DNA from: Gymnothorax reevesii
Lineage: Eukaryota; Chordata; Actinopteri; Anguilliformes; Muraenidae
Assembly (NCBI GenBank): GCA_029721435.1
Contig: CM056583.1
Location: 72,105,120 to 72,169,119 of the forward strand
Direction of reading: 5' to 3'
DNA length: 64,000 nucleotides
The first letter of the stretch is position 1. Every line of letters begins with the position of its first letter. The position numbers and the translations under genes were made by a program. Shown here one piece after another: positions 1 to 11,084 of this stretch. A model generated the notes under the pieces. That model ran no database searches. It had not been told where the DNA came from and was given only the letters and a program-made list of their open reading frames with translations.

Positions 1-938
1 TTTTCTGATACAACTGAAATTGCAATGAGGTTGTTTGTGTAAAGAATTTGTACATTTATTGTACCCAAGTGGTTTTGATGATTTCATAAACTGAAGCAGT
101 TGTATGGAAAGAACTGCTAATAAAAGCGCCAAATGAAATGGTTTATTGTTTCAGTCATTTCTGTGAGTTGATATATGCTGTTATGTCTAATTGCATTAAG
201 AAATTACATTGAGTTTTACAAAAGTATTGAGTGATACAAACTTCATTATCTGTGCCCTGGTAAAAGGGCCTTGAGGCCCTTTGAACAGCAGATTAGTAGC
301 TGTTTTGGCCGTGTTTCTGTAACTGTATCCCACACCACACTGGCCCAGACTCCTGTTCTGCTGGCCCTCTCAGGGGAGGGAGAGGTGAACAGTGCACCCC
401 ACCTGCCACTACAGACTCGGTTACTCTCACTGTGAACGGAGCCATTTCCACTGTCAGCCAAGGCTCAATTTAACTGAACATTTTATTATATGGCTGCGGA
501 GGACCTGAGCCTTTTTATAGTATAGTAAACCCCAGGTAAAAATACAGAGAATATTACAGCTCCAAATTGTATTCACTGTCCCTTACTGCAGATTAATCCT
601 GACAGATTAAAGGAACTCTCTATTACCGGGTACTTTAACACTAATTCCATTGTTCTGTACTTGTAAACTATGTCTACACCAAAGATTCCCATGAAAATAC
701 ACACAGTAATAATTTTAGGCTTGTTTTCTGATGGCAGACCTTGATTTTCAGCCAGTTTCTGCCCCGCCCACAATTCGGTCCAAAATCCACAGGATTGACA
801 CATCAACCTGCTGACTTCATCTAAAGAACAAGATGAGCTCAGTTGAGATCATTTTTCTATACTGCCTATGGGACACAAACTGCAGAAGGTTTATAAAATC
901 GTTATTTTCTTGCGAAATTTTGGGAAACGGCGGAAAAA

Positions 939-1141
939 ATTCCTACCAGATGCATTGTAGCAGGTTGTAGTGTGTTGTAGTGTGATTTGTAGCAACCACT
1001 TCAGAGCTCACGCTGAAAAAGTTGAGAAAAATCAAGACAGATGCTATCCCGAAAATCAAAGGTCCATTTGAGGAGAGAAGCACTGAGGAACAGGGGAGAA
1101 AGAAGAGCAGACCGGGCACTGAAAAACGGAAGAAACCGAAG
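939..1141 (+). pseudogene. decayed THAP-domain exon
   Basis: The start reads IPTRCIVAGCS, the usual opening of a THAP C2CH zinc finger (C-x4-C), with ATT where the initiator ATG is expected. The middle of the finger is missing or scrambled. A CSNHF segment (the C-x2-H pair) follows near 988. After a one-base shift the frame reads LKKLRKIKTDAIPKIKGP and then a basic tail ending at a splice-donor-like AAG|GTAGGC at 1141. THAP proteins include host factors and P-element-like transposases. The deletion and shift mean it cannot make a working finger. Which kind it came from is not clear. Confidence 0.55.
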
Positions 1142-1313
1142 GTAGGCCGCTAATGAACAATTAATTAATGAATGCGTTAGCTACCAGCGCTTCAGCAGGT
1201 CTTTCGTTATGGACACTAAAGAGCTTAATAGTGCACCGGCTGTGGCTAGCACTTAGCAGGCTTTGGCTTGCATTCCACACGTTTTACACCTTCTCTTCGC
1301 CAGCGCTCTATTA

Positions 1314-1416
1314 AGCTGCTTTCACACTGGACGTGAAATGCGTGTATTCACCTCTTTGCATTGATTTTGAATGTAATCTGTCGTGCTATTTGACTCCCGT
1401 CCAGTGTGAAAGCACT
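1314..1416. mobile_element. palindromic MITE, Harbinger-like, degraded copy
   Basis: The ends carry GCTTTCACACTGGAC at 1318-1332 and its exact reverse complement GTCCAGTGTGAAAGC at 1399-1413. The left end follows TTA. The internal segment TTTGAATGTAATCTGTCGTGC-like sequence is shared with the better preserved copy at 47483-47632. Confidence 0.6.
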
Positions 1417-2419
1417 TCCCCCTAGCTGCTGCTGGGCATCTAGTTGCATAGAGAGCATTATGAACAAAGTGAAATCGACATCAATGTGTAGTACCCAGTT
1501 TTTCAAACTCGCAAGCAGCTGATCGAGGAATTAGAATTTCATAACAGAAATCTGGGTCATACATTTTTAAAACGCAGTACTTACGTCATTATAAATGGAG
1601 AACCAAACACCTGGGTAATGCTTGTAGCAGTAGCTTTCGCAGACAGCGAACGCGAGGGACCATGGCTCTCTAGCCCATTTAGCACGTCTCTGATTGCCCG
1701 TTAAGAAAACCAGTTTAAGATTAAATAATAAATATATACATTGCCAATATTTTGTAAATCATGTCAAATTTGAAGTTACTAAGCACTGGGGCAACAAAAA
1801 CGTGATGAAGTTAAGTTGATGAAGTTAAAAATTATATTTTTACATGCAGTTCTACATACCGGCTATTCAGCGAATTGATCCTGAGTTCTTTAGATGACGT
1901 CACGCTAAGAAAAGGTAGCATTATCGATTGTAGCAATTAAAAATGGGCGTTCCCAGGACAAGTAGAAAGTTACTAATTACTCCAAAACGGTTTGATATTA
2001 TGGTTAATGACTGCCATGTTTTTTTTTTTTTCTGGATGAAAAATTACATGAAGAGAGCCTTTTTGAGAAATTTCGCCCTCTAGATGCTTTAGTTCCTTTA
2101 ATTAAAAAGCACATTTTGTTGTAGTATTGTCAAAATTGTTCTTCATCCGTGTGAAGACTGGGTATTTTTTATTTTCAAGCAAAGTATTCAAGTAAGTATT
2201 ACTTACAAAATTGTATAAATATTCTTACCAAATTGAGATTACAATTAATAAAAAAATACATAATTTGTGAAGATTCTACAGCCTGAAGTGAATGGCTGGT
2301 AAGAGCCAAATTGTTATGTCCTGACAAGTGGGTTAGAGCATCTCCGAAGTGGCATGACCTCTGAGCTCCCTGTTGGCAGATGAGTGTACCACTGACAGGT
2401 GTCAAAGGAGAGGCAAACC

Positions 2420-2640
2420 AATCGGAGACTGGGTTTCAGGCATCAAAGGCTCATCAATGCCCGAGAGCTATGAAGGCAATCTCATCTGATCCAAACCAAC
2501 AGAAGCCAACTGTAGCACAAGACGCATAGAAGTTCAATAATATTTACATAAGGAATTTGTCTCAAAAACACATTGCATCATACCCTGCTGTGTATTGCAC
2601 TTTATAGCTTGCAGGTCAAAGTGCCCACTCTAACCCTGGC
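2420..2640 (+). mobile_element. Tc1-like transposon relic
   Basis: The text around 2445-2540 (GGCTCATCAATGCCCGAG, CCAACAGAAGCCAACTGTAGCACA) and 2570-2635 matches, in order, the transposase-coding part of the Tc1 family seen better at 44582-46183. No frame is open. There are no visible terminal repeats. Confidence 0.55.
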
Positions 2641-2829
2641 CTAAAGGTGATCAGTGTGTACTTTACATAGGTAAACTAGAGCAGCTGTCAGTTAATACAA
2701 ATATCTACTCAAACAATTATGTATCAAAAGCATAAAGACTTGGTCAAGCAGCTCGGTTGTTACACAGACCAAACACGTGAGTGTGGAAGTAGTTTAATCT
2801 AAGTGACTTTTATGAAGCGATGATTTCCT

Positions 2830-3075
2830 GATGCTTAGGTTATTTCGCTTCAGCAACTGCTGATCTGGGATATTCGAGGTCAGCAGTCTCTAATTTCTTG
2901 AAAGAATGGTACAAGAAAAATAATTCAGTAAGAAGAAGTTCTGTGGTAGAAACACCATGTTAATGAGAGAACTTGGAAGAGAATGACCAGACGTGTTCTA
3001 GCTGACTGGAAGGTGACAGAATCTGAAATCCCATATTACTGCAGCACTATGCAGAAGAGCATCACCGAATGCACA
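2830..3075 (+). mobile_element. second Tc1-like relic, different family
   Basis: Sequence from about 2845 (CAGCAACTGCTGATCTGGGA) through the GTTAATGAGAGAACTTGGAAG and GCAGAAGAGCATCACCGAATG segments follows the order of a common fish Tc1-like transposase coding region. Stops and indels are frequent, so this is a fossil. Confidence 0.5.
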
Positions 3076-3864
3076 TTTTCATTTAACCTTTATTTATACA
3101 GGTAGGTATAAATAAAGTATAAAGTATAAATATGAAAAGTTACATATCAATAAATCACAAGCAGTTAAAAGACAAATGCAGTGCATACATCAAGGAAATG
3201 ACAGTACCAAATGTGAAGCAGATTAATATATATATATGCTAAAAAAGGAGCAAATGTTTGAAGTTTTTTCTCCAATACTTGTAAAATATGTTTACAGCCT
3301 GGAAGTGGGATAGCCACAGCAGCAGAAAACCACACTGTGATTCACTCCACTTGGAACAGGAAACTGAGGATACAGTGGGTAAAGGTTCACCAAAACTAGA
3401 CATTTAGACATTATAAAACATTGCCTGCTCAGAAAAATCTATTTTTTTCTTAAAATACAGATGGCAGGGTTAATATTTGGCATAAACAATGTGAAGTCAT
3501 GGATCCAACCATGAATCCATTCGTTTAGGCTGATGGTGGTGAAATGGTGTGGGGGATATTTCCTTGCCAGCTGAGCATTATTCAACCCTCACATACATGT
3601 CTCATAGTTCAGACACACATTGAAACTTTGGCGCCGTACCAAGGGTAGAACCAAACACTTATCTGGCTGCAATTCACAGCCATTGAGTACATGTTTTGGA
3701 AAGCAGCATAAGTATTTTCCTCATTATGATAACCAGATTTGCTAACAACACTGAGCAATTTGTGTGGACTGCTATGAACCACAATTTTATGTCTCACAAA
3801 CTGTGCAGCAAAAGAATACCACTACTGCCACCTTGTGTTTCTATAGTGTAGAGCACAGTTAAAA

Positions 3865-4183
3865 ACTAGAGGCACTCGTAGAGTGCAAACCTCCGCCAAG
3901 GCCGCACAATCCACACCTTCATGAGTGGGAGCAAAGTTGAGTTATTGCTTGTCATACGATTTCAAGATGGCTGCCGTGGCGACCTTATTGTTTCACTGAT
4001 CGCGGTGAAAATCAGTAGGGTCCATTCTTGATGTAATAGCAATACACCCACAAAATTTAAGCCAAATCCGTGCATCACTTTTTGAGTTACGTTGTTCAAA
4101 GACAGACAGACAGACAGACCGACAGACAGGCAGACAGGGGCGAAAACGTAACCTCCGCCCTAACTTCTTTGGCGGAGGTAATA
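3865..4183. repeat. RTE-like LINE 3' end with CAGA tract and hairpin
   Basis: The copy starts near AGTGCAAACCTCCGCC at 3881 and contains a (CAGA)n tract at 4097-4137. It ends in a stem-loop with ACCTCCGCC at 4151-4159 pairing with GGCGGAGGT at 4171-4179 across an 11-base loop. The CCTCCGCC motif near the start is the inverse of the end. This arrangement recurs in many fish genomes and I assign it to an RTE-type 3' UTR by memory of such repeats. Confidence 0.5.
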
Positions 4184-4504
4184 AGCCTAGTACTGAAAGG
4201 CATAACAGTATTTGGATAGTAATGCATTTTCAAAACAGTTGGATCATCATAGAAAATGTTAATCAAATCAAAAGGGACTTGCAAGAAAATCCATTCATCA
4301 TCTACTACATTGAAAACAGTGCAACCCATTATTGCATGTCCATGTGAATTAAAGAGCTTATTAAAAACAAATAATGTTAGATTGCCGCAGAGTCCAAAAA
4401 CTTTTTATTTTTCAACTTTTTACCGCTGCATTACATCACCATGTCTTTTAATGACACTTATTAAGCCTCAGCTGTGCACTTGTACTGGGCCTTCATTGCC
4501 ATAA

Positions 4505-4960
4505 ACTATCTCTCTTAATAATGCGCCACACATTCTCAGTCATGGACAGATTAGGACTACGGACGGACCAGTCTTGCACACGCATGCTCTACGTTTGCTG
4601 TCCTGCATTAGTAATCCGTGCAGAGTATGGTTTTGGCGTTTGCCACTCCTGGCACAGACAATGACTAGATGCAGCATATGCTCCTCCAAAATTTTAACAT
4701 ATTTCACCGCACTGATCGTGCCCTCAAAAATGTGCAAGTCACCATGCCGTGTGCACTGAAAATACGCACATACCATAACAGACTCTGCCTTTTGGACCTG
4801 ATGCTGATGTCAGCTTGGGTTTTTCTTTTTGAATGATTGTTCTCTTCCCTAATCGTGGAGAACAAGCAGCACCTGTTAAGTGTGGAGCGCTCTCGGAATG
4901 AACCTTTCATTAATTATGAAAATGACTGAGAACAGGTCAGGACTAATAATTGTTTTAACC
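4505..4960 (-). mobile_element. Tc1-like transposase relic
   Basis: The plus strand reads the reverse of a transposase coding region: CCACACATTCTCAGTCATGG (the SPDLxxIEN region), a segment equivalent to the QQDNA region, and GTGCCCTCAAAAATGTGCAAG near 4720. It matches, segment by segment, the element at 38943-40512. Many indels leave no useful frame. Confidence 0.55.
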
Positions 4961-7900
4961 CGAAGTTTTGTGCAACCCAATTCTCTGTTCTTGTTCGGCA
5001 ACTGTAATGAATTTAGCCCATGATTTAATCGCTGTTAGATCACACATGGAGAGAAACTGTGTCCTCGGTTGCCAGTTACGATCATTGGAAAACGCGTCAA
5101 TAAAGGAAAATGATTGAGAACTACTAATTGCAGTCATGAAGGGACGTGTTTTGGCCCCCCGCTGGCTACGCCACTGCTGTGGATGCAATAGCAAATGGCA
5201 AACTGCCAAAGGATTTCCAAAGGATTTCCAAGCTTGTGTCATAATGACAGCCAAATGATAGTTCTTACACCAGTGATATCTGAGGGATCAGAAATCACGA
5301 GTATTCAGAAGTGGTTTTCAGCCTTGCCCTTTACACCCCAAAATTTGACCAGAAAACTTCCATATTTAATTATAATATGTGCTGCAGAGGGTGAGGTACT
5401 CCAAATCCTACCTATTTGTGTTGGGAAACTTTGTTTTTAAAGTGATGGATATGAGGTTATACTTTTATTGACAAATCTCCACCCATATTTGATCTCAAGG
5501 GTTTAGGCCTTTTTTGGAGGTTCTTCTCATACAATCATACAATCACTTGTTTAATATCGCCTTATTATTGTCACTTGTCACATCATTATCACCTTGTAAC
5601 TGCCGTTGCGCCAACTTTTTTGAGCCTTTTGCCGTCATTATATTTAAAATAAGATTCAAAATATTTTCAAAGGTCGAATTTACACCTGAACGTATCACGA
5701 ATGGAGAGAACAAAAAATAATCACACAATGCAGAATGCTCAAATAAAATGGACATTATTATTGTTCTGAATGTTTTTAATTTTCTGTCAATATAACTCAA
5801 ATAACTTGGAAAAAGCCATAATCCCACATCCCCATCTGCTGGTTCTCTTTATATTACAATTTTGGTTTCGACAATTGCTAAGTAAATGGATCCTGCAGTC
5901 GGAAGCTTATCTCATAAACTGTGATCAGGAAGGGGCCACATGTACAAAACTTTTTTATGTAAACAACTGAGTAAACAAAAATAAAAATGTACTTCAACAA
6001 TAATAAGAAAAAGAGATGTATTTTATGCTGATAATGACCCCACCATATGGGGGACTACAGACCTTGTTCTTGAGGTTGTCTACAGTATGTACGTTAGGTA
6101 CACATATTTCTATGGAATTTCTTAGCCTTGTAATTATTCAAATAAATTCTATTTTTAATTAATAAGGCTCACAGGATATAACATGTATAGATATTTTTAC
6201 TAAGGAATATTGCGATAACAAGAACTTTGCAAACTCAATCATCAATGGCCTCATCTGGCCTAATCAAGTGATTGGTGAAGGCCCAACGTTATTTGGCCAG
6301 TGAAATCTTCATTAGTCCAGCATTTATTTAATGTAAAACTGGATCATATGGATGGAAATAAGTAAACAGTGAATACATAACAATTGTTTGAAGTTCATTC
6401 CAACAAGAATGTTCTTTCGATGTTACAACAGATTTGCTCAATCAGATTAAGGTCTGAATTTTGAGCAGGCCAACTCATCCCACAAGGAAAGAACCTATAT
6501 AAACATATAGGTTTCAATATAGGGCCACATATAGGTTTTGCATATATGCGACATGCATAAAATTGGCCGTTTTCATATATTATACGTACATATATGTATA
6601 CCTATACATGTACCTCAGTATAGTTGTGGGAATTTTTTTGTTTTGTTTTGTTTTGTTTTCCTTGCCTACAGTAGTATTTTTCTATACCTTTTCACCAAAA
6701 TATTACAGAGAAGTAATATATTAGGACCTCTTTTTGACAAAGTGCTGGCGTAATCATCACAGCGTACTACTGTAGTAAAATGTGGTCACGACAAAAAAGA
6801 CAGCAAACCTCTCTCATGTTATCTTAGCTCCATAAGCAGCTGATTCAGCAACCTCAGCTGGAAACGGTTTTCACTAAGCTGACAGGGATTTTTCTTAAAT
6901 TGTTTGTCCTTACATCTCCAAACAAATTTCCTGTAAGATAACTCTTTGTTGACTTAAAAGTACATGCAACATGGCCTTAATTATGCTCATTGTCATATTT
7001 TATTGAACTATCTTCTAGCATCTAAAACACGTGTTCTACATTGAGACCTTTACTGAGCCCAGATTCTCAGAAGAGCTCAACTTTTTGCCAGGAATCTTGA
7101 CATTTGTAGGGAGAAGACAGGGTGTTATTGTTACACTTCAGACATTTCATAAATAAGCAAAACAGAAACTTTCGTTGAACTGCTTCATGAGACTGGCAAT
7201 GTGTATTTATTTAGTCCATCCGCCAATGTTGGAAAGAAGTGGAGCACATGTCAGTCAAAGTCAATAAGCAATCATGCAAAATATGGGGTTCCATAGTTCC
7301 ACAGTCTGCATCATTAATGAGAGGAAGGGGGACTGGGGGATGAAAACGGGAAAAGCAATATCAGACATACTAAACAGAAAACTAAATTTAGGCCTCATTT
7401 CAGGATGCTTCCAAGTGGTTCTGTGGGTCCTATACTCTGTTCGTGAGTGATGAGCCATGAGCTAGCAGGATTAGCCCAGCAGAGCAATCGTTAACCTCAG
7501 AACAAATAGCTTTGCTTCGCAGGAACTCTGAAATGTTGAAAGGCCATATTTCAAAGCACTGATAATAAAAATTCCTGGAAGCTGTCTGGCTATTTGTCCC
7601 AAAAAGGTTAAGAGGATGGTTTCACCTTCATTTGGAGGTTCTGTATTTATGCGCAAGTAGAGCTCTTTTAGAAGCAGGTGGGTGAACCTCTTCAGCAATA
7701 TAATAAAAGCATTCAATGCTAAAATCAGATGAAATCAACTGCAAAAAAACTTGTCTAAAAGTTGAAAAATATGGTGTATATTTGCATGATCAAGACTGCA
7801 ATTATGGTAACAGCAATCAATTCAAGCAGGAGGCTGATTCAGCATGAGTCATCGCTCTGTGAATGCAAAGTTTATGTTGGTTCGTTTGACGGTAACCATC

Positions 7901-8712
7901 CGGGGCCTGCACCTGCAGCATCTCCGAAGGTCATGCAGTCCATTTCCACACTGGCTGTGCAGCACAGCTGATGAGCTTCAAGGACACTGATTTACTCCAA
8001 TGCATCACAGAAGGGGCCTGAAATACCAGTGAGACTTTCAAGATGGGAGAAAAATAGAGGTCAAAGGAGGTGAAAACATCTCCTCAAAGTATTAACTCCT
8101 GGTCCTGGGACCTATGAACATGAAGAATAGGTCATGGAATTATTGTTTACATGTGAACTGAAATCCTGATTTTACTTATATTACTTGCTGTAAGCCAAAC
8201 ATGTCCACCAAATTAAACACTCCATAATTAATAATCTTTAGTAATATGCTTATTATTTCTGATTAAGCTTTAAATCAGAATTATTTCAAGTTGTCAAACA
8301 ACCACGATGAGCATCGTTCAGGAACAAGTATCTGAAGTTCTTGTGCATGATTGACTTTTATTTGATGAGTGGTTTAACTTGCACCCCCTTTCATAAGCAA
8401 ATTTCCAACCAAACTAATTTGCTTACAGTTCTTCAATTCATCATAAAACAGGCATAATCAGGGTCTTTTCTGAATGTATTATTCAGTAGATTGTTCTCCA
8501 ATGGTCATAATCACCGAGAATATTACTCAAATTGAGCAACAACAATGGACATGTTAGTTTTTGTTTGTCAAACAAAGATTCATTGTTTCCCCCCGGCCCT
8601 ATGGCACTGAGACAAAGCCTCAACAGCGCAGAGAAACAATAAAGCCACAGCCAGCAGCCTGAACAACAGTAAGTTCAAAGATACAATACAGCAGCCAAAA
8701 ATGAATATATAA

Positions 8713-8715
<3 letters not shown>
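4961..8715. other. no recognisable gene
   Basis: This stretch is AT-rich and has only short frames with no family similarity. A segment at about 6420-6480 (TTGCTCAATCAGATTAAGG) resembles a common fish DNA-transposon relic. A T-rich G(TTTTG)n patch lies at 6637-6660. I see nothing else. Confidence 0.5.
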
Positions 8716-8762
<47 letters not shown>

Positions 8763-8767
8763 TTTTT
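8716..8767. repeat. (TA)n followed by poly-T
   Basis: About 15 TA units run directly into a 23-base T tract. Confidence 0.95.
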
Positions 8768-10600
8768 GTAAGGTTGGAGTGTCTGTAGACTTAAATTAAT
8801 AAAGCGCTTCTTCTTTGCGGTGGTGTTCAGTTTTACGATGGTTTTTATGACTTGCGTTTTTCTGGTCTTTTCACTATCTGTAGCAGAAATGTCAGACCAA
8901 TATACTTTTTAAATTCCCAACAATAGCATGCATAAATGCGCAAGAAAGTTACTTCCAAAGCTTTGTTGAGAGAAATCCTGTCAGAGACCCTTCAAACAAT
9001 GTATGGCTACAAAACTGAATCTCCTGTCTAATAGATGCATCATTCCTTTGGAATTTTCAGACCATTTGCTGTCCTTGTAACTTTCAAGGAACTTCATACT
9101 TCTGATATGTGAGTGAGGGCTAATTGGCACAGTACTCACTCTTCCGTCAGAACTGCAGATAACAGTCATTGGGAGGGCTTTTTCTTTTTCTCACGGGATA
9201 CTCCACCGGCAATCATGAGGAAAAAAAGGTTAATCGGTGTCTAAAAATGTCTCTTTGTCAAAGTAGTTTGAGGGATGTTTGCTGAGGTGACATCGATATC
9301 AATACATTTTGTCAAATCTGTGCAATGCTATTCAATCAAACCTGTGGAACTGCATAGTCAGGCTGAGGGTCATAGTGAAAGAATCTGAAATACTATTTTT
9401 GCAATACCATTTGCATCAAGAAAATGGCTCATACAGTTAGAATGTTGAGTCCTCACTCTTTTGAATGATTTATTGTTTTCCCACGTGTCACAATATTTGA
9501 CCCTGTGAGGCACAGTTATGCCCAGCGACCCGCTCTCTGACAGGCACTCAATAAAGTGTTAATAGATTTGACTCGACAGGTTTAGGTTCTCTGTTATCTT
9601 TCCAGTATGGTTGTCATGGTCAACAAGATGAGGATGTGAACTAAAGGTTTCAGAAGTTCAAAGCCCTGCATACAAAAATGACAAACTTACATAGCAGATA
9701 TACTTTTCAAACAAATCAAAATAAACATTAATGTAAAAGCAGTGCCACTCACTAATGCTTGAATAATTAAGACTGTCCACGTTGCAGCTCAACGGGGAGC
9801 TATTGGGGTACACGATCACGATCAGGCCAACCCTAGGAGAGCAGCTCAACAGCCCAAACTCTGTGACCTCCATCATGCCAATTCGGAGTCAATCATTCTG
9901 GCTTTTCATTCACTGCATTGTTTGTGAGGAGTCACAATCAATTTCTCCCTCCACACCACACTATTTACAAAGGCGCTTGTTTATGAAATGGCTCGCAGTT
10001 GTTTTGTTTTGGATGCCATGCTGCTGAGTACATAGATACACAATGTGTTCATTTTTTCCCTCAATTCCTGTCAACACACATTTCCTGTTTCATCAAGTAG
10101 CCATGTCTATTTTCAGAGAAGGCAATTGGCCATTAGTGAAACAGCGTGTGGGTTATTACCCTAAACTTGCAGCTGTGTTGTTTTTGTGCTAGTCCTGTCT
10201 GCAGGGATGATATACTTAGTTCATGCTATCATGAAACCAGGACTGCATGAATCACCAGAAATGAAAAAAAAAAAAAAATCACCAAAAAAATTAAACATAT
10301 CATTGTATAATTCTTTATTATGTATCAAAAAGCACTACTTTGGGCATACAGTGTTTCCCCGAATGGTGAATTCTGGCCAAGTGGCTGGTTTAATTCATAA
10401 TGAACATCATTAGAGTCATTATTTTTCTCATTAAAGGATTCCCAGAGTACTTTATTTGAATCCCAAACTAGGACAGTGGAACTGGAGGGCGACTATTTTG
10501 CATCGCAGTAGTCTTTATTTGGGCTTGCTAAATGCTTAAAATAAATCGCTATGTGTATTCAATGTCCAAGTCAAGCATGGGTTGAAAAAATGTATATTTT
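8768..10600. other. no recognisable gene
   Basis: Only short unmatched frames are present. A 14-base A run lies at 10264-10277. Confidence 0.45.
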
Positions 10601-10678
10601 TACTGGATTTTGACATCTTGCTTGCACTTTCAACTGGTGCTTTCACAAAGTAAATGTTTTATTTTTGTCTTGTCACAC

Positions 10679-11081
10679 AGAGAGCATCTTTGGGATGTTC
10701 TGGATCGACGTGTCCACGACCGTGATCCAGTTCCAGATAATGTGCGCCAGCTCCGCGTGGCCCTCTGGGAAGAATGGGATAACATTCCACAGGCCACGAT
10801 AGACAACCTGATCAACTCTGTGCGAAGGAGATGTGTTGCTCTGAGAGACGCAAACGGTGGACACACAAGATATTGAAAATTCAATTTCTTCAACCTGACC
10901 CCCAACCTGTTCAAAGGATTGTCACTCCTTTGCAGATGCCAATATCAAGATGTAATGGTCGAGGATCTGGAGATTAGTCATTAACAAAAATGAATTTTGA
11001 TTGCTTCATATATTGCATAACCCTAATATTAATAAAAACTCAAAAATTTGACATGGGGCGTTTATATTTTTGTTCAGTGTA
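10679..11081 (+). mobile_element. Tc1-like transposon, 3' end only
   Basis: From 10681 the frame reads EHLWDVLDRRVHD, then WEEWDNIPQATIDNLI and finally NGGHTRY before a stop at 10876. This is the C-terminal 65 residues or so of a Tc1-family transposase. The element end TTTATATTTTTGTTCAGTGT lies at 11061-11080 and is followed by TA. Everything upstream of the IEHLWD catalytic glutamate region is gone, so it cannot transpose itself. The upstream part of this open frame is not transposase. Confidence 0.85.
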
Positions 11082-11084
11082 TAC

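Noticed and set aside
246..461. 71-codon minus-strand frame MADSGNGSVHSE
   Set aside because: Looked like a possible first exon and is more GC-rich than its surroundings, but the sequence fits no family and no donor stands out.
1895..1902. Consensus CRE (TGACGTCA)
   Set aside because: Isolated, with no start codon or other promoter feature nearby.
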